Positions 53,101 to 57,166 of a stretch of 64,000 nt of DNA are shown one piece after another. The position numbers were made by a program, and so were the translations under genes. Position 1 is the first letter of the stretch. Each line of letters starts with the position of its first letter. The stretch is from Marisa cornuarietis (lineage: Eukaryota > Mollusca > Gastropoda > Architaenioglossa > Ampullariidae). The notes beneath the pieces were generated by a model that ran no database searches, was not told the DNA's origin, and was given only the letters and a program-made list of their open reading frames with translations. The stretch is taken from positions 4,351,501 to 4,415,500 of the forward strand of contig SMMW01000585.1 of NCBI GenBank assembly GCA_004794655.1, given 5' to 3'.

Positions 53101-53819
53101 GGAACTGCTTTTTATTAAGGCACCTCCTGCCACTTGAGACACGACCATTAAAATCATTAACCAATTTAACTGTGCTGTCTCTCTCTTCCATCACCTCCAC
53201 AAAACGGACTGCGGATTTATCTCTGTAATCCCTGCTTATTTCTACATCATTTATTGTACCCTTAACCGAAGGCAGTTCAGCTTGTGCGTTTCAATTTTGA
53301 TGAAAACGCGACATTTGAGTTTTCACTGAATTATTTTACAGAAAAAGGGCTCTCCAGAGAGCATGTTGCAAAATGCAACTGAATCGGTGAACACTGATAC
53401 ATCAGCTTTTGAGTATTCGACTTATAGTGGAGAAATCGAATATAGCGATGCGTGAAGCGATCTTCGCTCCGGAGAACCAAAAGTCTCCAGTCTTCCTTAT
53501 AGTTTTTTTCATATGAAATGAGAGCATATTACTTACCTGTTGCAATTTTTTTATCCATCGATGTGAATGAGACTGTCTTTTTACGTAGGGGCCGTTTGTT
53601 AGCAGCGTCCTTCTTCATTAGACTGCTTCGTCGTGGCAAAACAGAACCAGACACATTATCACAAAACGCATTATGGTCTTCGTCCTCCTCCTCGTCGTCC
53701 TCATCTGCTCTGCAAGCTGCATCGCCGTTTGCTTCCCCATTCAAAAAAACATCCCCAGTCACATCTGCCTCTGCATTTTCGTCTTCGAGAACCACTTCTT
53801 CCTTCTCGTCATCCGCCAT
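5068..53819 (-). CDS. PLCL: Phospholipase C-like protein (PLCL/PRIP family), 26 coding exons, 1091 codons plus stop
   Basis: Exons (minus): 53819-53537, 36017-35868, 26777-26565, 23956-23920, 22693-22555, 21110-20998, 19960-19894, 16412-16319, 15714-15597, 15336-15251, 14901-14781, 14189-14021, 13588-13493, 13244-13142, 12512-12333, 10266-10088, 8929-8791, 8437-8291, 8002-7905, 7573-7286, 7107-7039, 6805-6752, 6417-6325, 5941-5846, 5731-5629, 5108-5068. The total of 3276 nt is divisible by three and every junction is phase-consistent. Domains (approximate residues): acidic N-terminus; PP1-docking KTVSF (81-85); PH (96-210); EF-hands (220-385); X box (390-537); acidic linker; Y box (570-690); C2 (695-825); helical C-terminus. 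The family scaffolds PP1/PP2A, Akt, GABA-A receptor trafficking factors and Ins(1,4,5)P3 in vertebrates. All PLC-delta1 catalytic residues are present here, unlike vertebrate PLCL (see findings). Start: the only ATG in exon 1, in a strong Kozak context (AAAGATGG). Confidence 0.93.
5629..5731 (-). CDS. PLCL: PLCL exon 25
   Basis: Acceptor TTTTTGACAG|ATT and donor GTTG|GTGAGT, phase 0 to 1. It encodes [20 protein letters not shown] and a Gly/Pro-rich end (GGENGMV). The divergent tail is supported mainly by phase and splice sites. Confidence 0.85.
5846..5941 (-). CDS. PLCL: PLCL exon 24
   Basis: Acceptor ATGTCCTAG|GCT and donor AGGCAG|GTGAGG, phase 0 to 0. It encodes [20 protein letters not shown] followed by a helix ending YIRQ, matching the FAWNITVLKGQGDLL block. 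Confidence 0.94.
6325..6417 (-). CDS. PLCL: PLCL exon 23
   Basis: Acceptor TTTTGTTGCAG|TTG and donor GCAAAG|GTAATA, phase 0 to 0. It encodes [20 protein letters not shown] and LRGRKLAK, equal to the CQKAGMEFHEELHNL...GRKLNK stretch of the vertebrate proteins. Confidence 0.94.
6418..6751 (-). other. GC-AG intron of PLCL (intron 22)
   Basis: Begins GCAAGT and ends TTGTTGCAG on the minus strand. GC donors usually need an otherwise perfect donor consensus, as here (AAG|GCAAGT). No other feature is seen in it. Confidence 0.85.
6752..6805 (-). CDS. PLCL: PLCL exon 22, with GC donor
   Basis: Acceptor TTTTGATTAG|CTG, 18 codons ([18 protein letters not shown]), phase 0 to 0. The donor is AAG|GCAAGT, a GC-AG intron whose surrounding bases otherwise match the consensus perfectly. 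Confidence 0.9.
7039..7107 (-). CDS. PLCL: PLCL exon 21
   Basis: Acceptor TTTTGACAG|TGG and donor GAAGAG|GTGAAA, phase 0 to 0, 23 codons ([20 protein letters not shown] and following). It matches the FPYLEPLG...KK segment of vertebrate PLCL. Confidence 0.9.
7286..7573 (-). CDS. PLCL: PLCL exon 20: C-terminal region, part 1
   Basis: Acceptor CTGTTTAG|AAG and donor GGAGAG|GTGAGG, phase 0 to 0, 96 codons, the longest internal exon. It encodes [20 protein letters not shown], then [20 protein letters not shown] and [20 protein letters not shown], aligned to the PLCL-specific region after C2. Confidence 0.94.
7905..8002 (-). CDS. PLCL: PLCL exon 19: C2 domain end
   Basis: Acceptor CCCTTTCAG|GT and donor GGAGGG|GTCAGT, phase 1 to 0. 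It encodes [20 protein letters not shown] and [12 protein letters not shown], the last C2 strand and the RGGG junction typical of the family. Confidence 0.93.
8291..8437 (-). CDS. PLCL: PLCL exon 18: C2 domain, middle
   Basis: Acceptor TATGTGCAG|GA and donor ACAG|GTAGAA, phase 1 to 1. It encodes [20 protein letters not shown] and [20 protein letters not shown], closely matching vertebrate PLCL. Confidence 0.95.
8791..8929 (-). CDS. PLCL: PLCL exon 17: C2 domain, first strands
   Basis: Acceptor TGTTTCTCAG|ATC and donor AATG|GTCTGT, phase 0 to 1. It encodes [19 protein letters not shown] and [20 protein letters not shown], the first Ca2+-type loop of a C2 domain. Confidence 0.94.
9100..9190 (+). 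mobile_element. LINE 3'-end remnant
   Basis: Ends with TACCCTCTGGGATAAATAAA, a form common at the 3' ends of L2/CR1-type LINEs. No coding part is recognisable. It lies in the 1.15-kb PLCL intron 16, where the rest (8930-10087) shows no gene. Confidence 0.35.
10088..10266 (-). CDS. PLCL: PLCL exon 16: end of Y box
   Basis: Acceptor TGTACTGCAG|TA and donor ATAAAG|GTATAC, phase 1 to 0. It encodes [36 protein letters not shown] and PGVSP, the strand-rich end of the catalytic barrel leading into C2. Confidence 0.94.
10391..12240 (-). mobile_element. Degenerate CR1/L2/Jockey-type LINE with reverse transcriptase relic
   Basis: Minus-strand pieces in shifting frames give a reverse transcriptase: [21 protein letters not shown] entry near 12000, then [19 protein letters not shown] (about 11740), [19 protein letters not shown] (about 11640), SGVPQ (about 11580), then YVMSADK and [20 protein letters not shown] with [18 protein letters not shown] (11190-10830). 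The frame is broken by stops and shifts and the 5' end is missing. The 3' end is an ATTATTATTATA tail at 10391-10402. It fills intron 15 of PLCL in the same orientation as the gene. Confidence 0.85.
12333..12512 (-). CDS. PLCL: PLCL exon 15: Y box, substrate-binding Ser/Arg/Tyr
   Basis: Acceptor TTTGTATATAG|AG and donor ATAG|GTGAGA, phase 1 to 1. It encodes [37 protein letters not shown] and WTCGCQI. S604, R631 and Y633 match PLC-delta1 Ser522, Arg549 and Tyr551 with identical spacing. Confidence 0.95.
12655..13090 (+). mobile_element. LINE 3' fragment, opposite orientation
   Basis: The plus strand encodes a frame-broken C-terminus of a LINE ORF2 ([31 protein letters not shown]), similar to the SFKxxLKTHLF tail of these elements. 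A T-rich 3' UTR follows, ending near GCATTATTAAATTGG. It occupies PLCL intron 14. Confidence 0.6.
13142..13244 (-). CDS. PLCL: PLCL exon 14: start of Y box
   Basis: Acceptor TCCTTGCAG|GAA and donor AAGC|GTGAGT, phase 0 to 1. It encodes [20 protein letters not shown], containing the Y-box ELSD signature. Confidence 0.93.
13350..13435 (-). pseudogene. Pseudo-exon copy of the start of PLCL exon 12, in intron 13
   Basis: On the minus strand, AACAG|A TACCCTGTGATT... reads [15 protein letters not shown] then TAA, against [14 protein letters not shown] in exon 12. It keeps the acceptor but has a stop after 15 codons. It is followed by TGCTAATTGCACTACTTGTG, the same spacer that separates the copies in intron 11, so it belongs to the same repeat. 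Confidence 0.75.
13493..13588 (-). CDS. PLCL: PLCL exon 13: X-Y linker
   Basis: Acceptor ACATTCACAG|GCT and donor AAAAGA|GTGAGT, phase 0 to 0, 32 codons. It begins AKKLP (K532 = PLC-delta1 Lys440) and continues [20 protein letters not shown], very similar to the EGxVTDEDEEAE linker of vertebrate PLCL. The linker is short and acidic, and in PLC enzymes such linkers auto-inhibit. Confidence 0.92.
14021..14189 (-). CDS. PLCL: PLCL exon 12: X box, Glu and first Lys of active site
   Basis: Acceptor TATGTGTGCAG|A and donor ATTAAA|GTGAGA, phase 2 to 0. It encodes [19 protein letters not shown] and [13 protein letters not shown]482 matches PLC-delta1 Glu390 and K530 matches Lys438. Its 5' boundary is repeated several times in the flanking introns (see repeat entries). 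Confidence 0.95.
14190..14365 (-). repeat. Decayed tandem copies of the exon 12 acceptor and first 45 bases
   Basis: Exon 12 begins, after its acceptor, with ATACCCTGTGATCC...CCACTGCAGTGTCAA. One copy lies 77 bp upstream (analogous base at 14266), with TATAG acceptor and GATACCCTGTGTACCC, CTGCAGTTTCAAG. A more decayed third copy lies near 14300-14360 (CTGTCCATA, TACTGCGGTATCAA). Unit size 77 bp is not a multiple of three, so the copies cannot simply add in-frame sequence. Confidence 0.75.
14191..14780. other. PLCL intron 11
   Basis: Apart from the exon-12-like tandem copies (to about 14365) and an A-rich tract near 14625, nothing is recognisable. Confidence 0.6.
14781..14901 (-). CDS. PLCL: PLCL exon 11: X box, second catalytic His retained
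   Basis: Acceptor TATACACAG|TG and donor TCAGA|GTAAGT, phase 1 to 2. It encodes [21 protein letters not shown]448 is at the position of PLC-delta1 His356, exactly 15 residues after the Glu341 equivalent. Vertebrate PLCL1 has a quite different sequence here with no His. Confidence 0.95.
15036..15095. repeat. CT/CA and TATA microsatellite in PLCL intron 10
   Basis: CTCTCTCTCTCACACACAACACACACGC followed by CATATACATATG. Simple low-complexity sequence. Confidence 0.8.
15251..15336 (-). CDS. PLCL: PLCL exon 10: X box
   Basis: Acceptor TTTGACTCAG|G and donor GAGC|GTATGT, phase 2 to 1. It encodes [20 protein letters not shown] and KGCRFVE; E433 corresponds to PLC-delta1 Glu341, a Ca2+ ligand. Confidence 0.95.
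15597..15714 (-). CDS. PLCL: PLCL exon 9: start of X box, first catalytic His
   Basis: Acceptor TTTCCAG|GC and donor AATAC|GTGAGT, phase 1 to 2. It encodes [18 protein letters not shown] and [11 protein letters not shown]. The SSHNT motif places H403 and N404 at the positions of PLC-delta1 His311 (catalysis) and Asn312 (Ca2+ ligand). Confidence 0.95.
16319..16412 (-). CDS. PLCL: PLCL exon 8: fourth EF-hand-like region
   Basis: Acceptor CTGTAACAG|ATG (the ATG is internal Met, not a start) and donor GATG|GTATGA, phase 0 to 1. It encodes [19 protein letters not shown] and LGIDG, matching the pre-X helix of the family. Confidence 0.93.
16413..19893. other. PLCL intron 7
   Basis: 3.5 kb without recognisable homology. 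CpG density changes abruptly inside it at about 17.4-17.5 kb: the left part is CpG-poor like the downstream gene body, the right part CpG-rich. A strong-context ATG (AAAATGGCGG, minus, 17977) opens a 62-codon ORF of no known family in the CpG-rich section. Confidence 0.5.
19894..19960 (-). CDS. PLCL: PLCL exon 7: third EF-hand-like region, FLEAEQG
   Basis: Acceptor TTTTGTCACAG|G and donor CAAGGG|GTAGGT, phase 2 to 0. It encodes [22 protein letters not shown], almost identical to the FLEAEQG signature of vertebrate PLCL and PLC enzymes. Confidence 0.94.
20998..21110 (-). CDS. PLCL: PLCL exon 6: second EF-hand-like region
   Basis: Acceptor CTATGTAG|GAA and donor GTACG|GTAGGT, phase 0 to 2. It encodes [19 protein letters not shown] and [13 protein letters not shown]; the RPE(I/V)YFLLV signature is characteristic of PLC EF-hand regions. 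It is found by homology and splice phase, since it is too short to stand out as an ORF. Confidence 0.92.
22555..22693 (-). CDS. PLCL: PLCL exon 5: first EF-hand-like region
   Basis: Acceptor CCTTGAGAG|A (weak) and donor CTTAAG|GTAACA, phase 2 to 0. It encodes [20 protein letters not shown] and the helix to CQKLK. The Ca2+-loop positions are only partly acidic ([11 protein letters not shown]), as in PLCL and PLC-delta where this lobe is structural. Confidence 0.88.
22760..23499. mobile_element. Tigger/pogo-type MITE, 740 bp, TA target site duplication
   Basis: Terminal inverted repeats CAGTCGGACCTCGCTAAGTCGAA (left) and its complement at the right end, flanked by TA (22758-22759 and 23500-23501). 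Sub-terminal copies of TAAGTCGAA and TAACTCGAA occur inside both ends. There is no transposase; the internal ORFs resemble nothing. It is inserted in PLCL intron 4, just upstream of exon 5 (about 65 bp away). Confidence 0.9.
23920..23956 (-). CDS. PLCL: PLCL exon 4: 37-nt microexon joining PH and EF-hand regions
   Basis: Exons 3 and 5 cannot be joined directly in frame. This 37-nt exon ([13 protein letters not shown]) fixes the phase (1 to 2) and supplies the residues that other family members have between PH and EF-hands. The acceptor is the tandem CAG|CAG|CT, so a 40-nt version with one extra Ala (starting at 23959) is equally possible. The donor is TC|GTATCC, weaker than average. Confidence 0.75.
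25061..25113. repeat. (GT)n(GC)n microsatellite
   Basis: An alternating purine-pyrimidine run, GTGTGT... switching to CGCGCGCG, about 53 bp, in PLCL intron 3. Such a run can form Z-DNA. Confidence 0.95.
26322..26356. repeat. (GT)n(GC)n microsatellite
   Basis: The same compound structure as the tract at 25061: GT repeats directly followed by GC repeats, about 35 bp, 200 bp downstream (in gene sense) of exon 3. Confidence 0.95.
26565..26777 (-). CDS. PLCL: PLCL exon 3: PH domain, second half
   Basis: Acceptor TTTTGCAG|TC and donor TCAG|GTTGGT, phase 1 to 1, 71 codons. It encodes [20 protein letters not shown] and [18 protein letters not shown]. The conserved Trp of the PH C-terminal helix is present in NIWV. 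Confidence 0.94.
26867..26905. repeat. (GT)n(GA)n microsatellite
   Basis: GTGTGTGTGTGTGTGTG followed by ACAGAGAGAGAGAGAG, in PLCL intron 2. Confidence 0.9.
30513..30780. mobile_element. 268-bp MITE with AGGGGCCAGTTGCACAACA termini
   Basis: Terminal inverted repeats: left AGGGGCCAGTTGCACAACA, right TGTTGTGCAACTGGCCCCT, with the match continuing into TTTCTAA/TTAGAAA. The interior is AT-rich with poly-purine/poly-T segments such as AAGTTTAGAGTTTTTAA. No coding capacity. A target site duplication is not clear. Confidence 0.85.
31447..31474. repeat. (CT)n(CA)n microsatellite
   Basis: CTCTCTCTCTCTC followed by ACACACACACACACA, in PLCL intron 2. Confidence 0.9.
35811..35845. repeat. (CT)n(CA)n microsatellite adjacent to PLCL exon 2 donor
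   Basis: TCTCTCTCTCTC then ACTCACACACACACGCACACA, starting about 20 bases inside intron 2 from the exon 2 donor at 35868. Confidence 0.9.
35868..36017 (-). CDS. PLCL: PLCL exon 2: PH domain, first half
   Basis: Acceptor GCTTACAG|CG and donor GAA|GTGAGT, phase 1 to 1, 150 nt. It encodes [20 protein letters not shown] and [16 protein letters not shown], the first strands of the PH domain that binds Ins(1,4,5)P3/PtdIns(4,5)P2 in this family. Confidence 0.93.
36322..36343. repeat. (CA)n microsatellite
   Basis: A perfect CA run of 11 units in PLCL intron 1. Confidence 0.9.
39247..39264. repeat. (AT)n microsatellite
   Basis: A perfect AT run followed by a GC-rich GTGCTCGCGCGCACGC segment. Confidence 0.85.
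40372..40580 (+). mobile_element. tRNA-derived SINE, second family
   Basis: The tRNA-like head has AGTGTAGTGGTTAAGACACT (A box) and GTTCAGATCTC (B box). A body follows with GGGTTTCCTAAGGGTGCTCC, which resembles the conserved central domain of many marine-invertebrate SINEs. It differs from the family at 1307. It lies in PLCL intron 1, and I could not define its 3' end or target site duplication. Confidence 0.6.
41560..42155. mobile_element. Inverted-repeat pair (fold-back element or two opposed copies)
   Basis: The left arm (41560-41720) contains GGTTCTCTCGGATTTC, TTTAGATCATTCTACTCAAAATGT, CACCTTCCC and TGTGTGGCAC. The right arm (42000-42155), when reversed, gives GGTTCTCTTGGATTTC, TGTAGACCATTCCACCCAAAATGT, CACCTTCCCC and TGTGTGGCAC in the same order. 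The spacer is about 280 bp. Arms are roughly three-quarters identical by eye. Confidence 0.7.
42355..42443. repeat. Tandem duplication of a 44-45-bp unit
   Basis: Two adjacent units, TTTCTTACCCCTTTATCATT and TTTCCTACCCCATTATCATT, each ending CCCACCCCACATA. Confidence 0.85.
44620..44815 (-). pseudogene. Possible Tc1/mariner-like transposase relic
   Basis: The minus strand gives [11 protein letters not shown], resembling the SPDxNPIExxW motif before the last acidic residue of Tc1/IS630 transposases. In a neighbouring frame, [20 protein letters not shown] resembles the NIPxxxxxxLVxSMRRR tail. Frames are broken and nothing upstream is clear. It could be chance. Confidence 0.35.
45841..46350. mobile_element. 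510-bp fold-back (near-palindromic) element
   Basis: The two halves are reverse complements over almost the whole length. Left: GCGGTAGATTTAGGCGATATAA, TTTTAGCCTCCAAAACCCATCCGTTAATTA, CTAACAGTGTACTACGTCACG, GAGAGAGAGAGA. Right: CTCTCTCTCTCT, CGTGACGTAGTACACTGTTAG, TAATTAACGGATGGGTTTTG, TTATATCATCTATATCTACC. The pairing even continues through the centre (GTTGAAAGTCTG opposite CAGACTTTCAGC). No coding capacity. A target site duplication is not evident. Confidence 0.85.
49514..49531. repeat. (AAT)n microsatellite
   Basis: ATAATAATAATAATAAT in PLCL intron 1, close to the point where CpG density drops. Confidence 0.85.
50490..50570 (-). CDS. Candidate exon of unknown nested/alternative transcript (exon c)
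   Basis: 27 codons ([20 protein letters not shown] and YSLHAKS) between a possible acceptor TTGTTGTAAG|G and donor AAAAGT|GTAAGT, phase 0 to 0. It lies on the minus strand inside PLCL intron 1. It follows exon b (50873-51038) in phase. I do not recognise the protein. If the donor is not used, the frame runs on to TAG at 50388-50390. Confidence 0.3.
50873..51038 (-). CDS. Candidate exon of unknown nested/alternative transcript (exon b)
   Basis: Strong acceptor GAGTTTTTACAG|T and donor AATGAA|GTGTGT bracket 55 codons that look like a helical protein ([51 protein letters not shown]), phase 2 to 0. It lies in a CpG-poor part of PLCL intron 1, on the same strand. No family is recognised. It could be a nested gene, an alternative PLCL 3' exon set, or chance. 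Confidence 0.35.
51861..51894 (-). CDS. Candidate 34-nt exon of unknown nested/alternative transcript (exon a)
   Basis: Acceptor TTTTGCTTTTTAG|GT (strong tract) and donor GGAGG|GTAAAT. In the frame that connects to exon b it reads [11 protein letters not shown], phase 1 to 2. The incoming phase 1 equals the outgoing phase of PLCL exon 1, so splicing from that exon is formally possible. Confidence 0.3.
53048..53277 (-). CDS. Unidentified minus-strand open segment with stop and poly(A) signal
   Basis: About 75 codons ([40 protein letters not shown], then [15 protein letters not shown] and TAA at 53050-53048), preceded in frame by a TGA. Spacing of V-x-I...AVRF...NGR is loosely RNA-recognition-motif-like, but RNP motifs are not convincing. 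An AATAAA on the same strand lies at 52974-52969. It is 260 bases downstream of PLCL exon 1. It could be an alternative terminal exon, a relic, or chance. Confidence 0.25.
53537..53819 (-). CDS. PLCL: PLCL exon 1: start codon, acidic tail, PP1-docking motif
   Basis: ATG at 53819-53817 ([10 protein letters not shown]), the only ATG in this open frame upstream of the family homology. Residues 1-60 are strongly acidic ([10 protein letters not shown]). RRSS at 63-66 matches a basophilic kinase site also found in vertebrate PRIP, and KKTVSF matches the PP1-binding RVxF-type motif whose Thr is phospho-regulated in PRIP1. Donor ACAG|GTAAGT, phase 1. It is followed by a 17.5-kb intron. Confidence 0.9.
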
Positions 53820-54200
53820 CTTTACATCGTCGTAGCTCAATCTATTTCTGGATAGGGGTTGAACTATTTTACTAGAGCACGGAAGAATCCACTGCTCGTA
53901 ATTTGGATCATTCACAAATCTATGCCGAAGTACAGCGAATATTATACTAAAGTGTGCTTATTAGCAAATCATCATCCTCTTGCTCCACGAGTAAAACATT
54001 CTTCGGTAAATTTCCTTTGCATTAGTAACCATATCGCCTAGCACCCAAGCCGTAGCAGACGACCACGCTCGTGCAGCAGACGAACGCCTTTTGATGGGCG
54101 TGAGGCACACTGGGATATGTTTACCAGGACTTTGCAGCCGCGCGCTGTGGCATCATCCGCTAAGACTCGCTCACATCCGAATATGCAGCCTCTAGCATAA
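53820..54200 (-). promoter_or_regulatory. PLCL 5' UTR and promoter region, CpG-rich
   Basis: The region upstream of the PLCL start codon is CpG-rich relative to 49.4-53.3 kb and 54.2-55.0 kb, fitting an unmethylated invertebrate promoter. No clear TATA box at a supported distance. The transcription start cannot be placed from sequence. Confidence 0.4.
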
Positions 54201-55935
54201 ATAAACACAACATTGCTTATTATAATGGTAATAATAATAATAATTGATGTATCAACTTAGAAATAGCACACATTAAATATTGTACTGACAAGCAAAGTGG
54301 CTTAGGAATGAGTATCTTAAATTCTCAATGAAGAATTGCGCCTGCTTTATTTTATTAATTTTGCTAGCTGGCAGTGAACATAATGACAATTTCTAGTCTA
54401 CATCGAGGTCACATCCTGCACGAATCAATGGTTTTCTTGTTTAATTGCATAAGCATTTCATAAACAGCTCACATTATAGTGTGTGTACAGCTATAATCAT
54501 ACAATTTGAGCTGCAAGCGTGATGAGTTGCACAGTCATGCAGCGACCATAACGTTTCTATTTTATCTCTCAGTGGCATACTTGTTACCTTGTTTAATTAG
54601 AAGATGTTTTTTCGTTTTCATGTTACAAGTTTTAAATCAGTTGTAACTGACCGTCTTTTTCAAGAAGAAATGGTCCGGCTTGTTATAGTTATGTTTCAAA
54701 GGAATAAAACTGTAACTATTTATAGGTAGCGCTCCCTCACAGGCAGGAAAGCTGCAGTGGGACTGAAAACCTGGTGCTGGTAGGTGTCTGTGTACTCTCA
54801 TTCTCACACGTAAAATTATCTTCCACCTCCAGCAAATTAAATTACTTTATGTTCTACTATCAAGAAACAAGGAAACGATTATGTGACAAGCCATAAAACA
54901 ATATTTAAAATTACGCGCGTGTGTGTGTTTTTGTTCTATGAGTGAGTGTGTGCGTACGGGGTAGTGTCGGGAGGGTGCATGCAAACACGCTTTGCAGTAG
55001 CAGCAGCAGCCGTACGGTTGAATGGCATGTGAATACCACAGCCTCAGCACTTCGAGCGGCGCTGTTGGGATAATGTAATTTTACACCCAATTTTGTGCAA
55101 AGAACGTGGATGTTTATTAAGGCAATGCACGATCATCCTTTCACCTCTCAGACATCCATATGTCGGCACGTATACTCTGCACAACGACTTGTTCTAGACC
55201 ACTGGCCGAATATTTATATTCCACTCAGACATTTATTTCCTGCTCAGATGATATAACGATGTCTAGAGGCATCGTGTAATCCCTCATCGTTACAGAATCC
55301 TCTTTAGCAACAAATAAGTCATGCATGCTGAAAGTGGACCTTAACGACATACACTCAGGTACGCGCGCGCGCACGCACGTACACACATTCATATACACTC
55401 TTGTTCAGCCACGTATACGCACAGTCACTGACAAACACACACACAAACACACAAGCAAAAGCAAACGGAAGATACCGTAGCAAACATAAGAGAAGAGCAT
55501 GGGAGAAGATAAGAAAGTAAGGAGTGATTAGAAGAAGAAGAGTTCGGTGAACTGTAAAAGGTAATTCTGAAAGACGTGGATTATACAGGAAGAGCTTATA
55601 TATCCCGAAATATTCTCATAGACCTCAACGTAAAAAAAAGTTCTCAGTACAACAAACTAAGATTAAGGTCTAACGTTAAAAACCTTAGTTAAAAAAAAAT
55701 TCTTGGCATGCCAGGTGGCACGGGTCGGGTCTCTGACCCAGTTCCAAGGTGTATATGAAAGTGAAGACTGCACGGAAGTGGCGGGGAGGAAGATTAGGCA
55801 GCGACAGGCCTAGAAAGATGGGCCGGCATGTGTGACGCAAGACTAAATTGGCGGTGGATTCAGTTATGTCAAGCGTCTATAGCGTAACAAAACGGAACAT
55901 TTTGCTGTGAGAAAGGATTTCGTCTGGTAGAGAAA
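54201..55935. other. Intergenic, no gene recognised
   Basis: AT-rich sequence with an AAT run near 54230, GT-rich tract at 54918-54955 and a degenerate CA/CG tract at 55357-55460. I see no coding segment. Confidence 0.5.
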
Positions 55936-56870
55936 TTGTCCTTCCCCAAGAGAACAATGAAGTGGTGTCCACTTACTCTGGGAGAGAAATCTCGGATCCT
56001 CTCTGCCAAGAAAGAACAGATAGATCACGGAAAGATGCGACTAAGAGTTTGGCATTACACGAGCCACGTTGTTGACGATTCTCAAAGATCTGTGAAAAAA
56101 ATGATCAAATTACAGAAAAGCAGCATTGGACCAAAGTGCAAAAACATCTTGAAAAAGCTCGTTTTACTGGGTTTCAAGATACATAGTCACGAAATATTCA
56201 AGTGGCCCAGATATGGAGGCAAAAGCTCAGTCGCTTGCAGCGTCCCTCGGACAAAGTGACTTTCGAGCCACCATCGGGTAGCTGTTCCACATCCGTGACA
56301 GAAACAGCGAAATCAATTCGCGATTCAATAGCAGATGTACTGCATGAAAAAGTAAGCGAAAAGTAACACAAAAGTAATCCTTTCGTCAAACGGCAAATAG
56401 GACATTTTTAATGCGGAAGAAACTGTGATTTTATGGCAGCTGCTTCCCATTCACACAGAAACTACAGCCTTTGATCATAGGAAAGTCGTTGAACCCATGT
56501 TGCTTTAAAACAGAAAAGTTTAAATGACCCAGCCATTTTCTTAGAAACTTACCCAAAACCGGACTCTAGAATAAAGCAGAAAAACCAAAAATTCTTCTCA
56601 TGATTGACAGCTGCTCTGTCTACAATAATTCTACCTTGCCTAGATATCGTCTGGTAGGATTATCTACTTCCGAATGACTGGATGACTACTAACTTCCAGT
56701 CTCTGGATCTTGGCTTCCTCAGAACCCCAACGACCACCTACCTGAAGCACGTTGCGAAAAAGGTCCTCACCAACGTCGTCTGCAAGCGACAAGAGAAGCA
56801 AATCTGTCCCAGGGCTTTATGGAGTTTTTGTGTATTGGTATTCGGATTGGCAATGTGGACTAAATAAATA
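55936..56870 (+). pseudogene. Degenerate pogo/Tigger-like transposase
   Basis: N-terminal LTLGEKSRILSAKKEQ resembles the HTH/CENPB-type start. Near 56570 the plus strand reads KPKILLMIDSC, matching the KILLLxDNC motif that carries a catalytic Asp. Near 56690, after a frameshift, TTNFQSLDLGFLRTPTTTYL matches the TSxxQPLDxGxIxxFKxxY motif of the same family, with VAKKVL following. Several stops and shifts exclude function. A Tigger-like inverted-repeat end follows at 57130-57164. Confidence 0.65.
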
Positions 56871-57129
56871 AGCTAAATTTTAGTCGTTGAAATTTTCAGT
56901 TTTGTTTTTAGTTTTGATTTTAGTTTCAAATTAAGTGAGAAAGGGATACAATCAAATTTCCCTTTTCTGAGTTTCCATGAAGTGTTTCGTCATTTGCAGT
57001 GCTACTTCAGTGAAAGAAGATTAATGGTTGGCATAAAACTAAAATATACATAAATCTCATTGTATGTTGAGAATTTTAATCAAACGAATTATCCGATTTA
57101 ACGAATTTTCGGAGAATTTTTTTTCTCTT

Positions 57130-57164
57130 GTCCAGATGAGCTCGTTATATCGAGATTCTACCTG
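57130..57164. mobile_element. Right end of Tigger/pogo element with TA site
   Basis: Read on the minus strand it starts CAGGTAGAATCTCGATATAACGAGCTC, the form of Tigger/pogo terminal repeats, and it abuts TA at 57165-57166. Sub-terminal TTTAACGAATTTTC-type motifs lie just inside (57090-57115). Probably the 3' end of the element whose transposase relic lies at 55936-56870. A left end was not found. Confidence 0.6.
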
Positions 57165-57166
57165 TA

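Larger units (their letters stand above)
36018..53536. other. PLCL intron 1 (17.5 kb)
   Basis: Holds microsatellites, a SINE, two inverted-repeat elements, a possible Tc1-like relic and, in its CpG-poor 5' part (49.4-53.3 kb), a chain of candidate minus-strand exons. The parts not listed separately (36.4-39.2, 42.5-44.6 and 46.4-49.4 kb) show no gene or repeat that I can identify. Confidence 0.6.

Noticed and set aside
53341..53456. Plus-strand ORF after a TTTTACAG acceptor-like site (KKGSPESM...), and a 60-codon minus-strand frame in the same place
   Set aside because: Both strands are open by chance over about 115-185 bases; no partner exon or homology found.
53518..53835. Plus-strand ORFs (60-105 codons) opposite PLCL exon 1
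   Set aside because: Antisense shadows of the acidic exon 1; the Ser-rich run mirrors the Glu/Asp codons.
53537..53915. Upstream extension of PLCL exon 1 by 32 codons
   Set aside because: The extended frame begins with GTG, not ATG; the first ATG is at 53819 with a strong context.
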